From positions 1 through 33,397 of the forward strand of contig JAABSU010000007.1 in assembly GCA_011390265.1 (NCBI GenBank): a stretch of DNA of 33,397 nucleotides. The letters run 5' to 3'. Both the position numbers and the translations under genes were made by a program. Positions 1 through 7,072 of the stretch are shown here, piece after piece; positions within the stretch are counted from its first letter, which is position 1, and every line of letters begins with the position of its first letter. Below the pieces are notes generated by a model, which did no database searches, was not told the origin of the DNA, and saw nothing but the letters and a program-made list of their open reading frames with translations. The stretch comes from Spirulina sp. (lineage in GTDB: Bacteria > Cyanobacteriota > Cyanobacteriia > Cyanobacteriales > Spirulinaceae).

Positions 1-220
1 GGCTTAACATCCCGTGAGGGCAGACTTGCATCATGCAGAAATGTCGGCAGCAAAGGCGTTTCATTGGCGAGAGACAAAAGGTGATTGAATGAAAATAAGT
101 AAAAGGAAGCCTTCGGGCAACCTATAGAGGCGTATTTGACTTCGCCTATGAGTCCGACTTGTCGGAAGTTCTGAAATCCCTCCGGGGAATCCCCGTCGCT
201 TTAGCGCGGGGAGTAGTCAA
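1..220 (+). mobile_element. Right end of an IS200/IS605-family (TnpB/IS1341-like) element
   Basis: Positions 190-212 form a hairpin: TCCCCG pairs with CGGGGA, enclosing CGC/GCG around a TTTA loop, and GTAGTCAA follows. This is the layout of the right end of cyanobacterial TnpB-carrying IS200/IS605 elements, where it also forms the 3' end of the guide (omega) RNA. A second tight hairpin, CCGAC/GTCGG, sits at 154-165. Immediately after 220 the DNA becomes recognisable kinase coding sequence, which places the element boundary at about 220. A frame open from the window edge stops at 82-84; it may be the tail of tnpB, but I cannot recognise it. The rest of the element lies left of the window. The family assignment is pattern-based. 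Confidence 0.62.
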
Positions 221-629
221 GGATGTTTATAGTTTGGGGGCGACGCTCTATGCGTTATTGGTGGGAGTCGCGCCACCAGTGGCGGATCAACGGCGTAGCG
301 ATCGCTTGCCAGCCATCGCGGGGGTGGAAAAGCGGATACAAGGTGCGATCGAGCGGGCGATGGCGTTGGATTGGGAGAAGCGGTTACAGACGGTGGATGA
401 GTTTTTGGATTTGTTGGGTGTGAAGACCGAGGCTAGGGTGACTCCGGAACCTGACCCGCAGGAAATTCTCGAACATACCCGTTTGCAAACTCGGCTGGGG
501 GCGCAGGGGGTTTTTTTGGCGGTGATTACGTTAATTGTGACGGTGGTTTTGACGCTCTATGGGGATGAGTTAAAGCGTTGGTTACGTCCTCCGGTTTCTG
601 TGCCAACACCCCAAGAATCGCAGGAGTGA
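221..629 (+). pseudogene. Serine/threonine protein kinase, 3' fragment cut by the IS end
   Basis: The fragment begins at the invariant-Asp segment of kinase subdomain IX (DVYSLGATLYALL) and runs through the last C-lobe helices, including an AMALDWEKRLQTVDEFL segment typical of bacterial Hanks kinases. A short linker, one membrane helix (roughly GVFLAVITLIVTVVLTLYG) and a short tail follow. The glycine loop, catalytic lysine, HRD and DFG are all absent. The reading frame stays open leftward to about 99, with a TTG at 159, but that stretch is IS DNA, so any product from it would be a chimera without kinase activity. The missing 5' part is either left of the element, outside the window, or deleted. 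The intact gene probably encoded a membrane-anchored kinase. Confidence 0.75.
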
Positions 630-642
630 GCGCATCACAAGC

Positions 643-712
643 GGGCGCAAGCATTGCGCCCCTACCGGGTTGGTCAATTCATGAAACCTGTAGGGGCGGA
701 TCGCATCCGCCC
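643..712. repeat. Twin-hairpin palindromic repeat
   Basis: There are two perfect 8-bp stem hairpins: GGGCGCAA/TTGCGCCC with a GCA loop (643-661) and GGGCGGAT/ATCCGCCC with a CGC loop (694-712). They are linked by CCCCTAC (659-665) and its inverse GTAGGGG (690-696), so the whole unit can also fold end to end. It lies just downstream of the kinase fragment. It resembles the dispersed REP-like elements of cyanobacterial genomes and could act as a terminator. No T-tract follows. Confidence 0.6.
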
Positions 713-928
713 AAACCCCGAACTATAACCCAAAGGCGGTGGGGGCAAAGTTGAGGCGAGAATGTAGTACGGATTTTGTGGAGAGTGTGAGCCAAGAACT
801 CGCTTTGATTTTCGAGTGCCAGGTATCGAAAAGCCAGACCCCGCATGGGTTCGTGAAAATCAACGGGTTAATGATTCTTAAAAAAAGTCTGTATCCCTTA
901 AATATTACATAATCTACAAGTCTCTGCG

Positions 929-2209
929 CTAGAAGAGAAGAGTAATACCCGAATACTCACCTACCCAGCGACACGATAAACCCAATGGGAGGTGTCCCTC
1001 CTCTGCTTTGATGTTAAAAGTAATATCTGGAAACTTTCTCCCTTTTCTCCAACCCACCGCATCCCTGAATGCATCCCAGACCTTCTGCTGAGACCCTTTG
1101 GTTCCGCCCAGTGCCTGATAAATCCGCTTCTGGACACTAAACCCAAAACGTCCTTGGCTGTAATGCACCCAAAGCTGATCAATGGCGCGTAAATCCTCAC
1201 AGGGAAAGTTATCAATAGACTTAATATCTAACCAGCCTTCCTCGGTTCGGTTTGCCACCGCTAGCATTTGCTGGGTGGTTTCCGCATCGGCTCCCCGCCA
1301 GTCCCCCGCCTTGAGCAATTCCGCTAACCGTTGATACCGTGCCGGAACCTGAAGCGGGGAAGCTTTAGGCTCCGGTGGAGAGGGTTGAGGCTGTACCTGA
1401 AGCGATGGCAATAATGTTAACCAAGCCCCCACCGTTCCCGGACGCGCCTCTGGCTCCAATGCCATCCCCTGCTCAATCGCCGTCCGCACCGCCGCACTAC
1501 AATTATCGGGAACCTTAAAGCGGTCTTTCACCACGCGTATAAATGACGGCGGCGGATTCGCCCCCGTGATCAACGTGCTCAACGTTGCCGCCAACGCATA
1601 CACATCCGTAAACTCGCCCCGCCGCGCCTGGTTATCATACTGCTCAATCGGCGCAAAGCCGTCAGTGGCGGCACGGGTATGAGTCTGGGTGACATCGGGC
1701 AAAAACTCCCGCGCAATACCAAAATCAATCAAAACCGCTTCTTGGGTATTTGCCCGCACCATTATGTTTTGGGGCTTAATATCCCGATGTAACCGCCCCT
1801 TCTGGTGAATCACCCGCAACCCATCAGCCACCTGCTGCACATACCGCACCGCCTCCGCTTCCGGCAACGCGCCCTGCTGCCTCAACCGTTTCCCCAAATC
1901 CAACCCCGCAACATATTCCATCACAATACAGGGCAACCCCTGATGCGTGAAAAAATTCTCGATCTGGACAATGTGGGGATGGCGACAGAGTGCCAGACTG
2001 AGGGCTTCTTTCTCAAAATCCCGTAAAAATTTATCATGATCGCCCGTATCATCCAGACTGTTCATGATCTCATCCGTGAGGGTCTTGATCACCACCGGCT
2101 GCCCTTGCTCATCCTCAGCAAGATAGGTGATCCCGAAGCCCCCTTGCCCTAGTTTTTTGCGGATCGTGTAGCGATCGCCATAGAGAGATTGACCCGACTG
2201 CCAAGCCAT
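929..2209 (-). CDS. Serine/threonine protein kinase with C-terminal GUN4-like domain
   Basis: This is a 426-residue protein with a complete Hanks-type kinase domain. It shows the glycine loop GQGGFG (21-26), catalytic Lys42 in VVIKTL, HRDIKPQN (141-148, catalytic Asp143), DFG (162-164), an APIEQ segment (186-190) and the subdomain IX Asp in TDVYALAATL. A Pro-rich linker (about 270-290) leads to residues 292-426, which match the GUN4 fold: an LAELLKAGDWRGAD helix, then a conserved block with FPCEDLRAIDQLWVHYSQGRFGFSVQ. GUN4 binds porphyrins and bilins and activates Mg-chelatase. In kinase fusions it is thought to be a sensory module, but the ligand here is unknown. No membrane helix is visible. 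It probably phosphorylates cytosolic Ser/Thr targets. It is monocistronic on the minus strand. Confidence 0.9.
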   Translation of the reverse strand: MAWQSGQSLYGDRYTIRKKLGQGGFGITYLAEDEQGQPVVIKTLTDEIMNSLDDTGDHDKFLRDFEKEALSLALCRHPHIVQIENFFTHQGLPCIVMEYVAGLDLGKRLRQQGALPEAEAVRYVQQVADGLRVIHQKGRLHRDIKPQNIMVRANTQEAVLIDFGIAREFLPDVTQTHTRAATDGFAPIEQYDNQARRGEFTDVYALAATLSTLITGANPPPSFIRVVKDRFKVPDNCSAAVRTAIEQGMALEPEARPGTVGAWLTLLPSLQVQPQPSPPEPKASPLQVPARYQRLAELLKAGDWRGADAETTQQMLAVANRTEEGWLDIKSIDNFPCEDLRAIDQLWVHYSQGRFGFSVQKRIYQALGGTKGSQQKVWDAFRDAVGWRKGRKFPDITFNIKAEEGHLPLGLSCRWVGEYSGITLLF

Positions 2210-2325
2210 AACTGATTTGCGTGACGGAAAATAATCTTTATTGTACTGCGACTTCTGGTTTTGCTCTCATCTCATGAGATAGAGGGGTGGGGGCGATCGC
2301 CCATTCCAAAGTAGCGGCCGGATCG

Positions 2326-2399
2326 AGAAACCGGGTTGCCCTCATTAGGATCTCATTACTTGGCTCTGCCAAGTAATGCCCATTGGAGGCTCTGCCTCC
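2326..2399. repeat. Dispersed-repeat cluster with two perfect hairpins
   Basis: A half-copy of the AGAAACCSGGTTTCT repeat (2326-2337) is followed by an 11-bp perfect stem, CATTACTTGGC/GCCAAGTAATG with loop TCT (2354-2378). A 6-bp stem, GGAGGC/GCCTCC with loop TCT (2385-2399), comes next. A 79-codon minus-strand frame over this region has no family resemblance and is a by-product of the repeats. This cluster accounts for most of the gap between the kinase and UPF0175 genes. Confidence 0.7.
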
Positions 2400-2464
2400 T
2401 CTGCGGGTGGCGGAGGCGCTCAAGGCGCGTGTCATGGCAGAAAGGTGTAGCATTACAAATAACT

Positions 2465-2713
2465 TTAACCATTCCATAATCCTGACTGCACAGCTTCAAT
2501 GTCATCAGCTAAATCATCTTGATCATATTGCCGAACAATATGATTTTCTCCCAATAACTTTTGAAATTCCCACACCGAATAATTCAACAACCGACGGGCT
2601 TGACCCAACGTAAAGATCTTATTTTCATAAAGTTGCATGGCAATTTGTTCCAAAACTGCCGCTTCACCTTGCTCGATGAATTCTAGGGGAATTTGTATAT
2701 TAATCGCTTGCAT
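2465..2713 (-). CDS. UPF0175 family small protein (antitoxin-like)
   Basis: This 82-residue protein has the UPF0175 layout. A short N-terminal strand (MQAINIQIPLEFIEQGE) is followed by a helix (AAVLEQIAMQLYENK), then FTLGQARRLLNYSVWEFQKLLGEN, which looks like a small helix-turn-helix, and a short acidic tail with YDQDDLADDIEAV. UPF0175 genes are usually paired with a PIN-like DUF3368 gene and treated as antitoxin candidates. No such partner is visible on either side; the downstream DNA is repeat sequence. It may be an orphan antitoxin or a regulator. Family assignment is fairly secure; function is unproven. Confidence 0.75.
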   Translation of the reverse strand: MQAINIQIPLEFIEQGEAAVLEQIAMQLYENKIFTLGQARRLLNYSVWEFQKLLGENHIVRQYDQDDLADDIEAVQSGLWNG

Positions 2714-2779
2714 CTACCATTACCTCACCAGTTCAAAAGAGATTGATTCATCGATGGGCGATCGCCACCGCCTCAGACT

Positions 2780-2839
2780 AGAAACCGGGTTGCACTGATC
2801 GCCAGGTTCCGCCCCAATTGTCCCAAAAACCCGGTTTCT
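2780..2839. repeat. Inverted AGAAACCGGGTT / AACCCGGTTTCT pair
   Basis: AGAAACCGGGTT at 2780-2791 is matched by its exact inverse AACCCGGTTTCT at 2828-2839, 36 bp apart. Further copies lie at 2326-2337, 27032-27046 and 27079-27093, so this is a dispersed repeat family. It sits between the UPF0175 gene and the M42 peptidase gene; no T-tract suggests a dedicated terminator. Confidence 0.75.
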
Positions 2840-2869
2840 TGATCAATTTTAACCCCAAAACTGAGAGAC

Positions 2870-3901
2870 TCATAGCGTTAGATATGCCGCTAGGATCGTG
2901 ATGCAATGGGCGATCGCCCCCAGATGGGCAATTTCATAACCGTGGGTGTTATCCGTGGGGAACCCCAAACAGGCCCCCCGCGCCACATGACCAAACTTCA
3001 TCGCAATCGAGGCATCACTGCCAAAACCGGCGATCGCCCCCATCTGTACCGGAATATTCACTCCTCGCGCCGCCGCCATCAACTCCCCATTTAAGCCCTC
3101 ATCATACAGACCATAACTATCCTGAGCAAGGAGGACGGGGCGATCGCCCTCCACCAAGGGATATTCCCGCGCCAAGGGGCAAATTTCCAAGGCAATCAAC
3201 CGATCCAACCGCTGCCGCTGGGAAAAATACAACGCCCCCACAGCCCCCACCTCCTCCTTTGCCGAAGCGACTAGATAGGTATCATAACGAGGGGTTTTCA
3301 CCACCTGAGCTAGGTTGAGCAGGATCGCCACCGAAGCCTTGTTATCCAACGTGTAACTGGCAATATAATCCCCCAACCGGAAAGGCTGCTTCCGATGCTT
3401 CCCCACCACAACCCGACTCCCCGGCCGTACCCCCGCCATCTCCAATTGGGCAGATTGCAGCTTCGTCTCCACCCAAACCTGCTCCCAACGGAGGGGGGCA
3501 TTTTCCTGTTGGGCTTTTTGGGGGGATTCGTGGGAGACATGGCGGGAACCAAAGGAGAGAATGCCGCTAATGGTTTGGCGATCGCCCAAAATATCCACCA
3601 CCCCCTCCCCATACACCCAAGGGAACGCGCCCCCCAAGGCCCGCACCGCTAGCCGCCCCTGGGGTTGAACCCCCTTGACGATCGCACCAATCTCATCCTT
3701 ATGGGCCGTAATCGCCACCGCCCCCGCTTCCCGCCCCGGAATCTTGGCGATGATATTCCCCGCCTCATCCTGCCAATGCTCGATCGCGATCGCCCCTAAC
3801 TGGCTGAGAATAAACTGATCAATCTCCCCCTCGACACCGCTGGGGGAATGGTGTAAAACAAGTTCAGCGATTTGGTTAAAGAGGGAATCAAAATCTGGCA
3901 T
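2870..3901 (-). CDS. M42 family zinc/cobalt metallopeptidase
   Basis: This 343-residue protein matches the M42 (FrvX/glutamyl aminopeptidase/endoglucanase-like) family over its full usual length. Visible di-metal site elements are His67 in ITAHKDEIG, the bridging Asp186 in YTLDNKAS, the catalytic pair Glu216-Glu217 in AKEEVGAVGA, Glu239 in ALEICP where the family has an acidic ligand, and His320 in TDNTHGYEIAH. The HSPSGVEGE start near residue 17 is also typical. M42 enzymes are cytosolic aminopeptidases that form large tetrahedral dodecamers and trim short peptides. There is no signal peptide. The gene is monocistronic and its substrate preference cannot be read from the sequence. Confidence 0.88.
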   Translation of the reverse strand: MPDFDSLFNQIAELVLHHSPSGVEGEIDQFILSQLGAIAIEHWQDEAGNIIAKIPGREAGAVAITAHKDEIGAIVKGVQPQGRLAVRALGGAFPWVYGEGVVDILGDRQTISGILSFGSRHVSHESPQKAQQENAPLRWEQVWVETKLQSAQLEMAGVRPGSRVVVGKHRKQPFRLGDYIASYTLDNKASVAILLNLAQVVKTPRYDTYLVASAKEEVGAVGALYFSQRQRLDRLIALEICPLAREYPLVEGDRPVLLAQDSYGLYDEGLNGELMAAARGVNIPVQMGAIAGFGSDASIAMKFGHVARGACLGFPTDNTHGYEIAHLGAIAHCITILAAYLTL

Positions 3902-3954
3902 AATCCAGTCCTAAGAATGACAGGCAGGGAGGCGTAATCGCCCCAAAGAAGAAA

Positions 3955-3974
3955 CCGCCCAATAAATTGGGCGG
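3955..3974. repeat. 9-bp perfect stem upstream of the M42 gene
   Basis: CCGCCCAAT and ATTGGGCGG pair across an AA loop. It lies 54-73 bp upstream of the M42 start codon and over 200 bp beyond the 3' end of the secreted-protein gene (4184). It could terminate that gene or sit in the M42 leader. No T-run follows in either direction, so the role is uncertain. Confidence 0.5.
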
Positions 3975-4183
3975 GACAGTGGTGTGAGGAGTGAACGGAA
4001 ACTTTCGTCTCCGCTACCTCCATTGTAGGATAATGCCCTAGTTTTGACAGTCAACGTTAGATTAATTGCACATTTCAGGCATTGCGTAACAATTCGCAAG
4101 AAAAATCCAGCTACGCCTCCCTCGTTTCGACGCAGGTTGGGGCGAAACATCTTTCGCACCCTTGCTCGCGCCGATTCTCGTGC

Positions 4184-4840
4184 CTAAATCCGGTCGTTGA
4201 GGATATTCGCCAACTCCAGCAACGGGCGCAGCGGAGTCGCCTCAGCGGGATACATGACGGCGGTAAACATCCCCACATCCCCCTGCCGGAATGTGATCAA
4301 GTCCGCTTTAAAGTGGGTTTCATAGAGTTTTAGCGCTAACTGAAGACCCGCCGACTCGTCCCCCACCTTCTCCATATTGGGTAAGGAGGTGTATTCATTG
4401 AGGGCGACGTTTTCTATGGTGGCGAGGCGTTCCCGGATGCGGGTGGCGATCGCCGCTTGATATTCCGGCTGTTGGGATTGGGCTAAATAGCCATCAAACT
4501 GAGCTTGATCCGCCACGGTGGCATGGAAGCCCACGACAATTTGGAAGGCTGTGGGATGGAGGAAGACGAAAATATCAGCGGGGTTAATGCCATTGGCCTG
4601 CATTTGACCGCTCAACGGGGCAATCTGTTGGGCAATTTGGGCCGCCACCGCTGGCGGGGGGGCAATAAACCCGTTGGGCAGATCCGCAAGGGTGAGCCGT
4701 AGGTTTGGGTTGCTGGGGGCCACTTGGGCCACTGGGATCGCTGCCTCTGGCGATGTGGGCATGGCCAGCGCCGGAGTCGTTAAGGGCATCAGTAGGGCTA
4801 GACCAAAGCCCGTCCAACGGAGGAGGGAGAAAAGTTTCAT
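4184..4840 (-). CDS. Secreted protein of unknown function
   Basis: I place the start at the ATG ending at 4840, because it opens directly into a classic signal peptide: MKLFSLLRW, a hydrophobic core, and an Ala-x-Ala cleavage site at PALA/MP. A longer frame reaches 4903 but would put 21 extra residues before the signal peptide. The mature part, about 190 residues, has no motif I recognise. It begins with a Pro/Ala-rich stretch (LADLPNGFIAPPPAVAAQIAQQI) and then a mixed alpha/beta segment including IFVFLHPTAFQIVVGFHATV. There are no cysteines in the mature region and no membrane helix. The product is probably periplasmic or exported. It sits alone, with the aldo/keto reductase gene upstream on the same strand. 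Confidence 0.7.
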   Translation of the reverse strand: MKLFSLLRWTGFGLALLMPLTTPALAMPTSPEAAIPVAQVAPSNPNLRLTLADLPNGFIAPPPAVAAQIAQQIAPLSGQMQANGINPADIFVFLHPTAFQIVVGFHATVADQAQFDGYLAQSQQPEYQAAIATRIRERLATIENVALNEYTSLPNMEKVGDESAGLQLALKLYETHFKADLITFRQGDVGMFTAVMYPAEATPLRPLLELANILNDRI

Positions 4841-4936
4841 CGTCATAAATTTGCGGATAAAGGCTAGAGATTTAGGGGCGATCGCCCTCAAAAAAGTTCC
4901 CAAAATGAGCGATCAGGGGGCGATGGCTGCGCTATT

Positions 4937-4963
4937 CTCCTGCGGAGACGCTGCGCGAACGCG
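4937..4963. repeat. Cyanobacterial dispersed repeat (TGCGGAGACGCTGCGCGAACGCG type)
   Basis: The segment contains the small hairpin CTCC-TGC-GGAG followed by ACGCTGCGCGAACGCG. Repeats of this form are widespread between genes in filamentous cyanobacteria (established knowledge). It occupies the short gap between the secreted-protein gene and the aldo/keto reductase gene. Confidence 0.55.
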
Positions 4964-5019
4964 GATGGGTACGCTATCGCGGATCGCCTCCCCACTTCCC
5001 CACCCTAGCACGGCCAAAA

Positions 5020-6207
5020 TTAACTTTGGGAGAGCCGTTGTACTGTTGTCCCCCCCAGCAATTCGGCGGCTTCCTGCAAGAGGGCCGGGATGCGGTGACG
5101 GTGGGGACTCTGGGCGATTAATTCAGCCAAGGTTTTAAAGGCGGGGGAATCGGGATTGAGCCGTTGCCCTGGAAACCAATGGCCGCCATTATCCAACAGG
5201 TTATAGCGGGCTTTGCCGTATTCCACTAAATCGTAGGCCAGGGCCAAATTTCGCAACCAGAGGATCGTTTTCACGCTAATTGCCTCCGGGGCCTGGTGGG
5301 GATCGGGCAATCCCTGATCCCAAGTGCTATACCATTCTTCCCCCAAACAGCGCACCGCTTCCGCCTCCAACCGCGCCACAATCGGCGGCAAAAGGTTGGC
5401 CGCCTCTGCCAACAAAGGCAGGGTTTTTAAATGTTCATCAAAATCCTCGGGCCGTTTCGCCCCAATCGAAAGGGTGTGAACTTGGGGATGGGAGAGGCAA
5501 AAGAGGTTATTAAACACCATCGGGCTGAGGGGAGCGCAGAGATCCACCAACTTTTGCGGCGGCTCATAGAGTCGGCCGCCTTTATCGGAGGGGCTGATGA
5601 TAAATACCCCCATATCTTGGGCTTGGGCGGCGGCGATCGCCCGCCAATTTTCCTGATTAATGTAGTACCAATGGAGATTAACGTAGTCGAATTGACCGGA
5701 GGCGATCGCCCCACAGATCACATCCGTCGGCCCATGGGTGGAAAAGCCCACAAACCGAATCCGTCCCTGCCGCTGAAACTCCCGCACCACATCCAAACAG
5801 CCCCCCGGCCGGAGGGTGTCCTGGAGCAGTTCCAGCGTATTAATGCCATGAATCCCCAACAGATCCACCATTTCCAAGTTCAAAAAGCCGAGGGACTGCT
5901 CCAGGGTGCGGCGAAATTCCAAGGGGTTAGCGTCGGGGGAAACCTTGGTTTGAACAATCATGTTCTCCCTGGGCAATTGGGGCAAAATCCGCCCCAGTTG
6001 CATTTCCGATGTGCCGTAGCCCCGCGCCGTTTCAATGTGGTTAATCCCCACCGCGAGGGCGCGATCGATGATCGCCTCTAAATTGCGCTGCCCCGCTGGG
6101 GGAATCTCCGACCAGGGCGTATCCTGCCATTTGTGTTGATAGCGCATCCCGCCACAGGAGAAGACGGGCATCGCCAGTTCAGTCCGACCAAAACGCCGAT
6201 ATTGCAT
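5020..6207 (-). CDS. Aldo/keto reductase family protein
   Basis: This 395-residue protein has an N-terminal TIM-barrel aldo/keto reductase domain (about 1-290). The MQYRRFGRTELAMPVFSCGGMR start is characteristic. The catalytic set is recognisable: Glu59 where most members have Asp (HIETARGYG), Tyr64, Lys88 in VQTKVS and His120 in GIHGIN. SIGAKRPEDF near 250 corresponds to the cofactor-phosphate loop. The C-terminal 110 residues resemble the tail of ferredoxin-type aldo/keto reductases (YGKARYNLL, HWFPG), but the four-cysteine [4Fe-4S] motif usual there is missing. It is probably an NAD(P)H-dependent oxidoreductase with unknown substrate. It is divergent from the HNH gene. Confidence 0.85.
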   Translation of the reverse strand: MQYRRFGRTELAMPVFSCGGMRYQHKWQDTPWSEIPPAGQRNLEAIIDRALAVGINHIETARGYGTSEMQLGRILPQLPRENMIVQTKVSPDANPLEFRRTLEQSLGFLNLEMVDLLGIHGINTLELLQDTLRPGGCLDVVREFQRQGRIRFVGFSTHGPTDVICGAIASGQFDYVNLHWYYINQENWRAIAAAQAQDMGVFIISPSDKGGRLYEPPQKLVDLCAPLSPMVFNNLFCLSHPQVHTLSIGAKRPEDFDEHLKTLPLLAEAANLLPPIVARLEAEAVRCLGEEWYSTWDQGLPDPHQAPEAISVKTILWLRNLALAYDLVEYGKARYNLLDNGGHWFPGQRLNPDSPAFKTLAELIAQSPHRHRIPALLQEAAELLGGTTVQRLSQS

Positions 6208-6286
6208 AGATTGATGATCTAATATACCCCTGGGAATCTTAACGCAATCCCCAAGGGCGATGGGTTGGAGACTTGGCTACCGAGGG

Positions 6287-6310
6287 AGGGGCGAAAAATT
6301 TTTCGCCCCT
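6287..6310. repeat. Perfect 24-nt palindrome of the GGGGCGAAAAA family
   Basis: AGGGGCGAAAAA is followed directly by its exact inverse. It lies between two divergently transcribed genes, so it cannot be a terminator for either. Related palindromes occur at 16733-16780, 23259-23290 and 26061-26084. Confidence 0.75.
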
Positions 6311-6446
6311 ACTGAGCGGAATTGCGGCGATCGCACGGCCTGAATTGAGAGGAAGCAGGGAGCGATCGCCCCCTAAAGGGCTAGATATGCTACCATTCGA
6401 GGGAAATTTTTAACATCTTAATCATCCCGGTCAGCGGAGGAAACCC

Positions 6447-6944
6447 ATGAGCAAGGTTCTGGTGCTAAATGCCTCCTATGAACCGCTCAATATTACCAGT
6501 TGGCGACGAGCGGTTGTTTTACTGTTGAAAGGGAAGGCAGAACAACTTGAATATAGTGTGACCGCTGTTTCTGCCCGTTTCCCCCATCCCACCGTGATTC
6601 GGCTACGGTACTACGTCCGCGTTCCCTACAAAGAAATTCCCCTCACCCGTCGCAACATCTTGGAGCGGGATGATCATACCTGTCAGTATTGTGATTACCG
6701 AGGCGATAATCTCACCCTGGATCATGTTCATCCCCGCTCCCGGGGCGGCCCCGATACTTGGGAGAATTTGGTGTCGGCCTGTGTGCGCTGCAACGTCAAG
6801 AAAGGCAGTCGCACCCCCGAGGAAGCTCAAATGCCCTTACATTCCTTGCCCCGTCGGCCCTACAGCAGCCTCCATTTTGAAATTGCCCGCTATGTCCGCA
6901 GTGGTCGCAATACCGAATGGAAAAAATATGTCATTGGGATTTAA
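6447..6944 (+). CDS. HNH endonuclease family protein
   Basis: This 165-residue protein carries an HNH nuclease domain of the zinc-ribbon type. Visible parts are Cys79-x2-Cys82 (CQYC), the HNH core LDHVHPRSRGG (91-101) with His93, Asn107 in ENLVSAC, and the second knuckle Cys112-x2-Cys115-Asn116. The N-terminal 60 residues (VLNASYEPLNITSWRRAVVLLLKGKAE) match the stand-alone HNH proteins found across cyanobacteria and many other bacteria. A good Shine-Dalgarno GGAGG (6436-6440) sits 6 bp before the ATG. It is not part of a visible intron or restriction system. Its cellular role is unknown; it may be DNA repair or processing. Confidence 0.9.
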   Translation: MSKVLVLNASYEPLNITSWRRAVVLLLKGKAEQLEYSVTAVSARFPHPTVIRLRYYVRVPYKEIPLTRRNILERDDHTCQYCDYRGDNLTLDHVHPRSRGGPDTWENLVSACVRCNVKKGSRTPEEAQMPLHSLPRRPYSSLHFEIARYVRSGRNTEWKKYVIGI

Positions 6945-7072
6945 CAATCCTCACCAGTTTGGGGGGATCAGAGGGAGAAAATCCCCATCCCCCTGTAGTT
7001 CTGGCCACTGATTGCCCCCGCTCTTGTTACAATCAGGGTTTACGATCCTTCACCAGAGAGCAACAGTCAACA

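Noticed and set aside
159-220. Start of a kinase-fragment ORF at a TTG
   Set aside because: This part is IS right-end DNA (hairpins), not kinase coding; only 221 onward resembles a kinase.
2238-2477. 79-codon minus-strand ORF
   Set aside because: It spans palindromic repeats, overlaps the UPF0175 gene and has no family features.
5431-6081. 216-codon plus-strand ORF opposite the aldo/keto reductase
   Set aside because: It is antisense to a clear gene in a shadow frame and has no recognisable domains.
6287-6310. Terminator for a neighbouring gene
   Set aside because: Both flanking genes start here (divergent), so termination makes no sense; treated as a dispersed repeat.
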